Shown: positions 24,179 to 31,539 of the stretch, piece by piece | Numbering within the stretch: position 1 is the first letter of the stretch | Layout of the letters: each line of letters begins with the position of its first letter | Position numbers and translations under genes: made by a program | Notes under the pieces: model-generated | Told to the model about the DNA's origin: nothing | The model's database searches: none | The model's input: only the letters and a program-made list of their open reading frames with translations | Assembly (NCBI GenBank): GCA_965652025.1 | Contig: CBFGTM010000002.1 | Coordinates: 1-64,000, forward strand | Source of the DNA: CAVVWJ01 sp965652025 | GTDB lineage: Bacteria; Gemmatimonadota; Gemmatimonadetes; Gemmatimonadales; GWC2-71-9 | Direction: 5' to 3' | Length of the DNA stretch: 64,000 nt

Positions 24179-25023
24179 GTGCTCTGCAAGACTACCGTCG
24201 GCCGCAGCCAGCCGTCTCCCGAGGTGGCGATGGCAACCAGCTTGCCACTACTCAGCATGGCGACTTCTTCCCCGCTTCCCCGCTTCCCCACTTCCCTACC
24301 GTCCACCACCGCCCGCCCATGCGCGACGGCCTGCCGTGCGGTCGCATCCAGTTCGACCTGCGGCAGGTCGGGAAGAACGGCGTGGGCCGGCATCACGGCA
24401 TCAGGGCCAAGCCGCTCCAAGGACACGGCATCCTCGACCCTCAACGACCCGATCGCCTCCCGCCGCAGCTCGGTCAGATGAGCTCCCACGCCGAGCCGTT
24501 CTCCCAGGTCACGGGCAAGAGCTCGGATGTAGGTGCCGGTACTCACTTCTGCTCGAAACGTCACTTCGGGGGGCTGGTAATCGATGAGCTCGATCCGGTG
24601 GACGGTCACGCGGGCCGGCTCCAGGCTGGCAATCTCTCCCCGTCGCGCCTTCCGGTAGCTCCGCTCGCCGGCAACCTGCTTGGCTGAAAACTGGGGCGGC
24701 TGCTGCAGCTGTTGGCCTTCCAGCCTGCCCAACTCCCGCTCCAGGGTGGAGCGGGACACCAGTTCCCAATCCGAGGACCGCGCGGTCACGGTACCGGTCA
24801 GGTCGTCGGTCGAGGTCTGCAGGCCCAGCCGGGCCGTGGCGAGGTACTGCTTGGTCTGGCGATCGAGAAACCGAGCCAACCGGGTGGCCCGGCCCAGCAA
24901 CAATACCAGCAGGCCGGTGGCAAATGGATCCAGGGTTCCCGTGTGACCCACCGAACGCAGCCCCAGGACGCGGCGGACCCGCTGAACGACATCGTGCGAG
25001 GTCATGCCGGCAGGCTTGTCCAC
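24175..25023 (-). CDS. truB: tRNA pseudouridine(55) synthase
   Basis: 282 aa. DKPAGMTSHDVVQRVRR and GHTGTLDPFATGLLVLLLGRAT give the family signature with the catalytic Asp in GTLDP. KTYL-like KQYLATARLG follows. The enzyme makes Psi55 in the T-loop of tRNAs. The GTG at 25023 is within the conserved LLVDKP motif, so translation may start a few codons upstream at a non-standard codon after the rbfA stop. Near the C-terminus (~residues 240-255) the residues REVGKRGSGEEVA are encoded by an octamer repeat tract. Confidence 0.95.
   Translation of the reverse strand: MDKPAGMTSHDVVQRVRRVLGLRSVGHTGTLDPFATGLLVLLLGRATRLARFLDRQTKQYLATARLGLQTSTDDLTGTVTARSSDWELVSRSTLERELGRLEGQQLQQPPQFSAKQVAGERSYRKARRGEIASLEPARVTVHRIELIDYQPPEVTFRAEVSTGTYIRALARDLGERLGVGAHLTELRREAIGSLRVEDAVSLERLGPDAVMPAHAVLPDLPQVELDATARQAVAHGRAVVDGREVGKRGSGEEVAMLSSGKLVAIATSGDGWLRPTVVLQST
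24268..24299. repeat. Octamer repeat tract C (inside truB)
   Basis: Four perfectly phased 8-mers on the minus strand, two of them exactly GCGGGGAA and the others GTGGGGAA and GTAGGGAA, within the C-terminal codons of truB. Inverted relative to tract B. Confidence 0.82.
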
Positions 25024-25037
25024 CAGCAGCGCGCCGA

Positions 25038-25397
25038 TCAGTCCTGGTCCTCCCGCCGGATGGTATTGAGCAGCTCGTTGATCCGAGCGGCGTGCTCCAG
25101 TCCGCGGTCTAGTTCGAAGTGCAACTCGGGCACGGTGCGCGTGGTCAGCGCCCGGGCCGCCCGAGACCGCAGAAATCCGGCCGCACTCTGGAGCCCTTCT
25201 AGAGCTCGGCTCTTCTCGGCATCTTCCCCGGGCACGCTGACCATGACCCGGGCATGGGATAGGTCACCGCTCACCAGAACGCCGGTGATGGTGACGAAAC
25301 CGACCCGCGGGTCACGTACCTCGCGGGCCAGCGAGTCGGTGATCACCTGTCTCAAGGTTTCTGCCATCTGCTCCGGCCGCCGGGACGACCCCTTCAT
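25038..25397 (-). CDS. rbfA: Ribosome-binding factor A
   Basis: 119 aa, family length. RRPEQMAETLRQVITDSLAR is the N-terminal helix. SHARVMVSV and FLRSRAARALTTRTVPELHFELDRGLEHAARINELL form the KH-like core and end. RbfA helps mature the 30S subunit near the 16S 5' helix and the central pseudoknot, which is of interest given the odd 16S 5' end in this window. It overlaps ylxP by 4 nt. Confidence 0.96.
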   Translation of the reverse strand: MKGSSRRPEQMAETLRQVITDSLAREVRDPRVGFVTITGVLVSGDLSHARVMVSVPGEDAEKSRALEGLQSAAGFLRSRAARALTTRTVPELHFELDRGLEHAARINELLNTIRREDQD

Positions 25398-25675
25398 CGA
25401 TACTCCGTAACGCTATCGACAATCCGCACCCCGTCCATCTCCTCGACCAAACGGTCGGCGGCGCGGAGCGTCTCGTCCACCACGGTCCGCGCGCTTCCCA
25501 CGGCTGCGCAGACGATCTCGGCTCGCTGCCAGGCAGCTTGATGACCGGTTTCCGCAACCGACACGTTCAGGGTGCGGCGAAGGCCCGAGGTGAGCGGCTT
25601 GAGAACGCTCCGCTTCTCCTTCAGGGAGTGGCAGGCGGGAAGATGCAGATCCCAGGTAGTGGTGGCGAGGATCAC
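25394..25675 (-). CDS. ylxP: DUF503 family protein (YlxP)
   Basis: 93 aa. The GTG start overlaps the infB stop (GTGA). DLHLPACHSLKEKRSVLKPL is the DUF503 signature. The protein is a small ferredoxin-like fold conserved between infB and rbfA in Bacillus and other phyla; a role in ribosome assembly is suspected from context only. A longer frame reading back into infB is a shadow. Confidence 0.9.
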   Translation of the reverse strand: MILATTTWDLHLPACHSLKEKRSVLKPLTSGLRRTLNVSVAETGHQAAWQRAEIVCAAVGSARTVVDETLRAADRLVEEMDGVRIVDSVTEYR

Positions 25676-28383
25676 CCAGCGACGCCAGATGCCGCGGGCT
25701 GCAGGGTCCGCTTGATCTCCTCCATCCGGAACGACTCGATGCGGTCGCCCACCTTGAGATCGTTGAAGTTCTCGATCCCGATGCCGCACTCCAATCCTTC
25801 CCGAACCTCCCGCACATCGTCCTTGAAGCGTTTGAGACTGGACAGGTTCCCGGTGTACACCGTAGTGCCGTCGCGGATGATTCTGGCCTTGGCCGTCCGC
25901 TGGATGGTGCCGGTCCGGACCGCACAGCCAGCGATAGTGCCGACCTTACTCACCTTGAACAGCTGCAGCACCTCGGCCTCACCCAACACGGTCTCCCGCT
26001 CCTCCGGCTTGAGCAGGCCCTCGAGAGCGTTGCGCACGTCTTCCACCGCCTCGTAGATGATGCGGTAGGTGCGCACATCGACCTGTTCCCGCTCGGCTGC
26101 CGCGCGGGCGTTGCTGTCGGGACGTACGTGGAAGCCAAGTACGATCGCGCCGGATGCCTTGGCCAGCAGGATGTCGCTTTCAGTGATGGCGCCGACTCCG
26201 CGGTGCACCACGTCTACCCGAACCTCGCTGGTGGTGAGTTGCGCCAACGCATCCGCCAAGGCCTCGGCCGGTCCACCCTGGTCCGCCTTGATGATGATGC
26301 GCAGCATGGAGACTTCGCCTTCCTTGAGCGCGCGGCTGAAATCCTCCAGAGTGCCGCCGCGAGCGCTCCGCCGGTTTTGTGCTTCGCGCTCGAGCCGCTG
26401 GCGCTTCTGGGCGATGTCACGAGCCTCCACCGCATCGGTCACCACGGCAAAGATGTCGCCGGCGGCCGGCACTCCTTCGAACCCGAGGATCTGAACCGGA
26501 ATCGACGGACCAGCGGCCTTGACCCCCTTGCCGCGCTCGTCGTACAGCGCGCGGACCCGGCCGGAGAACTTGCCGCAGATGAAGTTGTCGCCTCCAGAGA
26601 GCGTGCCTCGCTGCACCAGGATGGTAGCCAGAGGGCCCTTGCCCGGATCGAGACTGGCTTCCAGCACGACACCGTGGCCTTTCCCCGTGGGATTCGCCTT
26701 GAGATCGAGGATCTCCGCCTGCAGGAGTATCTGCTCCAACAGATGATCGATCCCGGTGCCCTTCTTGGCCGAGATCTCCGCCGAGAGCACCGTACCACCG
26801 TACTCCTCCAGGACGACGTTGTGCTGGAGCAGATCCTGCTTGACCTTGGGCACATTGGCGGTGGGCAGGTCGATCTTGTTGATGGCGACAATGATGGGAA
26901 CACCCGCGTTGCGCGCGTGGCTGATGGCCTCGACCGTCTGGGGCATCACCTGGTCGTCGGCCGCCACAACCAGCACGACTATGTCGGTGACCTGCGCGCC
27001 ACGAGCCCGCATGGCAGTAAATGCCTGGTGGCCCGGAGTGTCGAGGAAGGTGATTCGCTTTTCGCCGGGCAGCTCCACGTGATAGGCACCGATATGCTGG
27101 GTGATGCCCCCCGCCTCACCTGCCACGATGTTGGCCTTCCGGATGTAGTCGAGCAGGGACGTCTTTCCGTGATCGACGTGGCCCATGATGGTCACCACCG
27201 GCGGTCGCGGGACCAGCTGGTCCGGACTGTCCTCCGCCTGCTCCACCTGAGCCTCCGCCGCGTACTCGTCTTCCCGTACCGCCTGGAACCCGAAGGCTGA
27301 CGCAATCAGCTCGATCTGGTCGAAGTCGAGACGCTGGTTCACGGTGACCATCAGACCCAGCTCCTTGAACGCAAACTGTACGATCTGCGTCGCTGGAACC
27401 TTCATGGCGGTGGCGAGCTCGGAGACGGAGATGAACTCGTTCACCCGGATGAGCGTCTTCTCCCGCTCCCGCTCCTCCGCCAGTCGTCCGGCCTGAACTT
27501 CACGGAAGGAAGGCTCGTCGGGGCGACGGCCCTTCCGGCCCGCCGGTCCCTTCATGCCCTGCAGGGTACGCAGAATGTTCGCGTGCACCGCTTCCTGGTC
27601 CACCGAGGAGCGGCGGCCCTTCTTGCCTTTCTTTCTACCTCCGCCCTTCTCGGCATCGGGTCCGAATGTCCTGGTGGGCGCCGGCCGGTCGGCCCCCGGG
27701 CGCCCGGGCATACCGGGCCGGGAGGGCCCACCCGGCCGACTGGGCGCTGCCGGCACATTGCTGCTGCTGAACACCGGCTTGGGACCGCGCGCAGGCGGGG
27801 TGGTTGGCCGCTGCACCCGAGGAGGGATGAACGGCGCGCGCGTTGGAATGGAGGGCTGAGCAGTGCCCCGAGTTGCCGCCGTCTCCGGCGTGGCTCCGTT
27901 GGCCTGCTCCTCCTCGGGAACCACCTCGGTCTCGTCGGCTTCGGGAGCCGCCGGCGGAAGGTCCTTGAACAAGGCGCGAGCCCGCTCCTCCAGGGTCTGG
28001 GTGGGAGCGGTTTCCTCCACCTCGTGGATGACCGGGCGCTCGAGCTCCAGGGCTGCCAGCTCGGCGGCCTTTTCGGCCTGAACCTGGGCCTCAACCTGCG
28101 CTACCTCGGCGGCGGTCCTGCGCCGCTTGGTCGGCTTGGCCTCGGCGGCAGCCGGGGCCGGCTCCGCTTTGGCCGCCTTGCGACGGCCCTTCTTGGGGGT
28201 CGGCTCCTCGGCGCTCCGGCGCTTCTCCCGTTCCCAGCGGACCCGCACCGCCGATACCTGGTCGCTCTCCAGTGCGGACATGTGGCTCCGCACGAAGATG
28301 TTCATGTCCTTGAGCATGCTCAAAAGCTGCTCAGGGGCCACGCCGAACTCCGCTGCCAAATCGTGGACTCTCGTTTTAACCAC
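25672..28383 (-). CDS. infB: Translation initiation factor IF-2
   Basis: 903 aa. Residues 1-50 hold the IF-2N-like helix (VRVHDLAAEFGVAPEQLL). Residues ~50-270 are a long low-complexity Ala/Pro/Lys linker. The GTPase domain begins near residue 400: MGHVDHGKTSLLDYI (G1), DTPGHQAF (G3), NKID (G4), then domains II-IV ending EVIESFRMEEIKRTL-like. IF-2 delivers initiator tRNA to the 30S subunit. The GTG start lies within the last codons of ylxQ (8-nt overlap). Confidence 0.97.
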   Translation of the reverse strand: MVKTRVHDLAAEFGVAPEQLLSMLKDMNIFVRSHMSALESDQVSAVRVRWEREKRRSAEEPTPKKGRRKAAKAEPAPAAAEAKPTKRRRTAAEVAQVEAQVQAEKAAELAALELERPVIHEVEETAPTQTLEERARALFKDLPPAAPEADETEVVPEEEQANGATPETAATRGTAQPSIPTRAPFIPPRVQRPTTPPARGPKPVFSSSNVPAAPSRPGGPSRPGMPGRPGADRPAPTRTFGPDAEKGGGRKKGKKGRRSSVDQEAVHANILRTLQGMKGPAGRKGRRPDEPSFREVQAGRLAEEREREKTLIRVNEFISVSELATAMKVPATQIVQFAFKELGLMVTVNQRLDFDQIELIASAFGFQAVREDEYAAEAQVEQAEDSPDQLVPRPPVVTIMGHVDHGKTSLLDYIRKANIVAGEAGGITQHIGAYHVELPGEKRITFLDTPGHQAFTAMRARGAQVTDIVVLVVAADDQVMPQTVEAISHARNAGVPIIVAINKIDLPTANVPKVKQDLLQHNVVLEEYGGTVLSAEISAKKGTGIDHLLEQILLQAEILDLKANPTGKGHGVVLEASLDPGKGPLATILVQRGTLSGGDNFICGKFSGRVRALYDERGKGVKAAGPSIPVQILGFEGVPAAGDIFAVVTDAVEARDIAQKRQRLEREAQNRRSARGGTLEDFSRALKEGEVSMLRIIIKADQGGPAEALADALAQLTTSEVRVDVVHRGVGAITESDILLAKASGAIVLGFHVRPDSNARAAAEREQVDVRTYRIIYEAVEDVRNALEGLLKPEERETVLGEAEVLQLFKVSKVGTIAGCAVRTGTIQRTAKARIIRDGTTVYTGNLSSLKRFKDDVREVREGLECGIGIENFNDLKVGDRIESFRMEEIKRTLQPAASGVAG

Positions 28384-28699
28384 TCATGCCTCCGTCAGAA
28401 GCGTCCGGCGCCAGCTGCAACATGCCACTGGCCAATGCGCGATCCCGTACGCCAACCGCCATTACGGGCGGCCTCCCTAATTGTGCGCCGATCACTGCGG
28501 CGCTTGGTCCCGGCAGCATCCGCACGCCTTTGGCGCCGGCCAGCCGGACTACCTTGTCTACAGCTCGTGGACTGGCATCGTTCGCCACCACGACGCACCA
28601 GCACTTCCCTGCCTGGAGCTCCTTACGGACGGCATCGACGCCGACCACCACCCGGCCCCCGCGGTATCCGAGACCCAGGAGGCCCAGCAGCCCGCTCAT
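28376..28699 (-). CDS. ylxQ: L7Ae-like RNA-binding protein (YlxQ)
   Basis: 107 aa. GLLGLGYRGGRVVVGVDAVR and KCWCVVVANDASPRAVDKVV match the ribosomal L7Ae/L30e/S12e fold of YlxQ, which lies between nusA and infB in many genomes. It binds kink-turn-type RNA in related proteins; the target here is unknown. Start overlaps the nusA stop by 4 nt (ATGA), end overlaps the infB start. Confidence 0.88.
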   Translation of the reverse strand: MSGLLGLLGLGYRGGRVVVGVDAVRKELQAGKCWCVVVANDASPRAVDKVVRLAGAKGVRMLPGPSAAVIGAQLGRPPVMAVGVRDRALASGMLQLAPDASDGGMSG

Positions 28700-30018
28700 G
28701 CCCTGGGACGGGACTCCTCCCCACTGTCCTCGTCCGTCAGCTCGGACACAAACGCCATGAGCTGATCGACCGTCTCCGGCGTCATGCCTGGAATCTTGGT
28801 GATGTCCTCGCGCTCCAGATCGAGGATGTCATTGAGCATCTTGTAGCCGGCGCTCTCCAGGATACCGGTAAGCTCGGGCGACAGGCCCTTGAGCTCACTG
28901 AGCGGCACTTTGCCCGCCATCTCCTCTTCGGGGGGGAGCGGCGCGAACAGTGGCCCTTCACCGCCCCGCTCCAGCCACTCACGGCTGGAGTAGAGATCGA
29001 TCTTCCAGCCGGTCAGCTCGGACGCCAGGCGCACGTTCTGGCCATTGCGCCCGATGGCCAGCGACAGCTGATCTTCGTCGACCACCGCCTGAATGGTTTT
29101 GGCTTCGGGATCGGAGAAGACTTTGGCGACGCGAGCGGGCGCCAGGGCCAGCCGGGCAAACCGCTCCGGGTCGGGAGACCAGGGGACGATGTCGATCCGT
29201 TCTCCCCCCAGCTCATTCACCACCGCCTGAACCCGGGAACCCTTGAGTCCCACGCAGGCACCCACCGGATCGATCGCGTCGTCCCGGGAGATCACCGCCA
29301 CCTTGGTTCGGCTGCCCACCTCGCGGGCGATGGCGCGGATCTCTACCACCTGCTGCTGGATCTCCGGGACTTCCAGCCGGAACAGCGCCTTCACGAAGAG
29401 AGGGTCCCCTCGCGACAGGATGAGGCGAGGACCCTTGGGGGTCTCCTCCAGCCGCTTGAGCACCGCCCGGATGGTGTCGCCCTGGTGAAAGTGCTCGCGG
29501 TGATTCTGCTCCCGATAGGGAACGATGGCTTCAGCCTCGCGGAACTTGTTCAGCATAATGACGAGCTTCCCGCGCTCGATCTGCTGGACTTCTCCCGATA
29601 GCAGCTCGCCCACCTTGGAGGTGAACTCCTCCCGGATCCGGGCCCGCTCACCCTCGCGTACCCGCTGGATGATGCGCTGCTTGGCCGCCTGGACCGCAAG
29701 CCGCCCGAAGTCCACGAACGGCACTTCTTCTTCCAGCATGTCGCCGATCTGGAAGTCGGGATCCTCGTACTGGGCCTCTTCCAGCGTGATCTGTGCACTG
29801 GGATCTTCCACCGTCTCGACGACCTGCCGCAGTCTCACCACCTTGATGGTCCCCTGCAGCTCGTCGACACTGAGCTCGAACCGCACATTGGGGCCGAATT
29901 TCCGGACCAGGGCGGCGTGAATACCGTCTCGGAGCAGCTCCAGCAGATCGGAGCGCTCGAGCTGCTTTGTCGTGGTCAGCTCGCGAAACGCGGCCAACAT
30001 CTCAGTCGAACCTGCCAT
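28696..30018 (-). CDS. nusA: Transcription termination/antitermination protein NusA
   Basis: 440 aa. N-terminal RNA-polymerase-binding domain, S1 domain (GELLSGEVQQIERGKLVIML), two KH domains (DPVGACVGLKGSRVQAVVNELGGERIDIV and SLAIGRNGQNVRLA), and one C-terminal helix-hairpin-helix region (TKIPGMTPETVDQLM). It controls pausing, intrinsic termination and, with boxA, rRNA antitermination. The 62-bp gap from rimP holds strong palindromes. Confidence 0.97.
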   Translation of the reverse strand: MAGSTEMLAAFRELTTTKQLERSDLLELLRDGIHAALVRKFGPNVRFELSVDELQGTIKVVRLRQVVETVEDPSAQITLEEAQYEDPDFQIGDMLEEEVPFVDFGRLAVQAAKQRIIQRVREGERARIREEFTSKVGELLSGEVQQIERGKLVIMLNKFREAEAIVPYREQNHREHFHQGDTIRAVLKRLEETPKGPRLILSRGDPLFVKALFRLEVPEIQQQVVEIRAIAREVGSRTKVAVISRDDAIDPVGACVGLKGSRVQAVVNELGGERIDIVPWSPDPERFARLALAPARVAKVFSDPEAKTIQAVVDEDQLSLAIGRNGQNVRLASELTGWKIDLYSSREWLERGGEGPLFAPLPPEEEMAGKVPLSELKGLSPELTGILESAGYKMLNDILDLEREDITKIPGMTPETVDQLMAFVSELTDEDSGEESRPRA

Positions 30019-30033
30019 CCATTCACTCCATGG

Positions 30034-30076
30034 GGACGCCTCGAGGCGTCCTACAGTGATTGGCGCCGCCGGCGCC
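30034..30076. repeat. Two GC-rich palindromes in the rimP-nusA gap
   Basis: GGACGCCTCGAGGCGTCC (30034-30051) is a perfect 18-bp palindrome; GGCGCC-GCC-GGCGCC (30062-30076) is a second. They fill most of the 62-bp space between the rimP stop and the nusA start. They could be a REP-like element, an RNA processing site, or a structure that tunes nusA translation; no T-tract follows. Confidence 0.6.
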
Positions 30077-30080
30077 GGTG

Positions 30081-30563
30081 CTACCGACGTTTTCCGAAGA
30101 TCTCGACATCGGCAACCAGGTTTGCTTCGCGAACAGTCTCGAACGCGAGCGTCACCTCAGCTCCATCGTTCCGCCGGAGGACCACGTGGTCGTCATCGGG
30201 AACGGAGACGATTTCGTACTGGTTCCGCCCCGGTAGCGATTGCGTGCGGACCCGAACCTGGCGACCGACGAAGCGGCGCCAATGGTCCGGCCAGCGAAGC
30301 GGCCGCTCCAGCCCCGGTGAGGAGACCTCCAGCACGTAGCGAGGGCCTACCATGGCGCGGGATTCGAGAAAGCGCTCGAGCGACCGGCTGATCACGGCAC
30401 AGTCGTCGGCCGTCACTCCCTGGCCGGGTCGGCTGTCCGGGCGGTCCACCCGCACCTGCAAGATGGGTCGCTGAAGAGATCCAGTCCGCCGGAGATCGAC
30501 CAACTCGAACCCGAGCCCGGCTATTTGATCGCGGATGGGAACCAGCAGCGCGTCGGCGGACAT
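30081..30563 (-). CDS. rimP: Ribosome maturation factor RimP
   Basis: 160 aa from the ATG at 30563. AGLGFELVDLRRTG, RPILQVRVDRPD and the signature YVLEVSSPGLERPLRWPDHW identify RimP, which assists 30S assembly. The open frame extends 13 codons further, but those codons run through a terminator-like hairpin and its T-tract, so the internal ATG is the start. First gene after the hairpin of the rimP-nusA-infB operon. Confidence 0.95.
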   Translation of the reverse strand: MSADALLVPIRDQIAGLGFELVDLRRTGSLQRPILQVRVDRPDSRPGQGVTADDCAVISRSLERFLESRAMVGPRYVLEVSSPGLERPLRWPDHWRRFVGRQVRVRTQSLPGRNQYEIVSVPDDDHVVLRRNDGAEVTLAFETVREANLVADVEIFGKRR

Positions 30564-30575
30564 CGGCGGAGAAGG

Positions 30576-30603
30576 AAAAAAAATGTGGGGGAACTCCCCC
30601 ACA
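30576..30603 (-). terminator. Intrinsic terminator/attenuator directly before rimP
   Basis: Minus strand: TGTGGGGG, loop AGTT, CCCCCACA (8-bp perfect stem, extendable by an A-T) followed by eight T residues and CC. It ends 12 nt before the rimP ATG. It either ends the murA-pgeF transcript or, given the promoter just upstream, attenuates rimP-nusA transcription. Confidence 0.85.
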
Positions 30604-30641
30604 TCAACCAGTCGGCCCCAGGGGCCTCCCGGACAGCAGCA

Positions 30642-30670
30642 ATATTACTTGGGATGCAGGTTGGAAGCAA
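30642..30670 (-). promoter_or_regulatory. Candidate promoter of the rimP-nusA-infB operon
   Basis: Minus strand: -35 TTGCTT (30665-30670), 17-nt spacer, -10 TAATAT (30642-30647). Predicted start near 30635, so the leader would contain a GGCCCC/GGGGCC hairpin and then the terminator-like hairpin. Confidence 0.5.
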
Positions 30671-30673
30671 GCG

Positions 30674-30729
30674 GGCGGTAAGATGGTCAGCCGGTAGGAC
30701 GGTAAGCGGGTAGGAGGGTAGCCGGGTAA
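30674..30729. repeat. Octamer repeat tract D (pgeF-rimP intergenic)
   Basis: About seven degenerate 8-mers on the plus strand, consensus GNCGGTAR / GCGGGTAG. They occupy the pgeF-rimP gap just upstream of the candidate rimP promoter. Confidence 0.75.
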
Positions 30730-30744
30730 GCCCCCGACAGTGGT

Positions 30745-31539
30745 TTATCCTAACGGGCCTAATAGACCCAGGTAGGCAACCATCCGCCCATCGGCTCCTC
30801 TGGATGCGCGGTGGCTGTAGAACCGGTCTCGGTGATGGGCCGAACACCAGGATGAGGTAGTTACCTGCCGGAGACCAAGCGCCCGGGCCTGTTCCACCAG
30901 AATCGAGCGCAGGTCCAAGTGCCAGGGACCGGGACCGTCCGCGGCCGCTCCGCAGCCTGCCATCACCTCAGCTCCAACTTCATAACAGGGACCGCAGATT
31001 CCTACACCACAATGGATTACGAGACCGCTGGGAGGCGTTTTTGTAACTGCTCCCAGCCGCTCAACCCCCCGTCTCAGGATCCCTCCGGCCGTGCCCCTCC
31101 ACCCAGCATGGAGCAGGGCAATCCCCTTCCCAGGAGCAACGAGATAGACCGGAACGCAGTCGGCGATAGTGACGGTGAGAAGGATGCCTGGGGTGGTGCT
31201 GATCCAGCCATCGATCCCATCCACGTAGACCCAGCCCCGTCCCGAATCCAGGTCCATTAGCTCGACGCCGTGGACCTGGTTTCCCAATGCAACCGCGTGG
31301 AAGCCGTCCATGCCCCGCCGGAACGCCAACCAGCGACTCATCACCTCGCCTACCGGCTCCCGACTCCAGAGGCCGAGGTCGAACCCCCGACCCGGGTCGG
31401 TACCCCGCCCCGTGATCCCAGCCGCGACACCATACTGCTCGCGCCAGCCGGGGATTTCGAACCGGGGAATCGCCCCCGGCACGGGGACCTCAGAAACTTC
31501 GTTGCTCAATTGTGTGGGGGTGTGCTGCGAGCTATGCAT
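30745..31539 (-). CDS. pgeF: Purine nucleoside phosphorylase / laccase-domain protein (PgeF/YfiH)
   Basis: 264 aa. GNQVHGVELM, TIADCVPVYLV, ALLHAGWRGTAGGIL, GVGICGPCYEVG and FYSHRASRG give the copper/zinc-site Cys and His residues of the DUF152 (YfiH/YlmD) family, reported as purine nucleoside phosphorylases and, in E. coli, peptidoglycan editing factor. Start at ATG 31539, overlapping the murA stop by 8 nt; a longer frame to 31581 lies inside murA. Confidence 0.9.
   Translation of the reverse strand: MHSSQHTPTQLSNEVSEVPVPGAIPRFEIPGWREQYGVAAGITGRGTDPGRGFDLGLWSREPVGEVMSRWLAFRRGMDGFHAVALGNQVHGVELMDLDSGRGWVYVDGIDGWISTTPGILLTVTIADCVPVYLVAPGKGIALLHAGWRGTAGGILRRGVERLGAVTKTPPSGLVIHCGVGICGPCYEVGAEVMAGCGAAADGPGPWHLDLRSILVEQARALGLRQVTTSSWCSAHHRDRFYSHRASRGADGRMVAYLGLLGPLG

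Noticed and set aside
27700..27800. Gly/Pro-rich repeat-like DNA in infB as another octamer tract
   Set aside because: It codes the normal low-complexity linker of IF-2 and shows no exact 8-bp period.
27583..29601. 672-codon plus-strand open frame antisense to infB and nusA
   Set aside because: It is exactly antisense to well-supported genes, is rich in Leu, Gly, Arg and His, and has no family resemblance; long antisense frames are expected at this G+C content. The same holds for 26128-27300 and other antisense frames.
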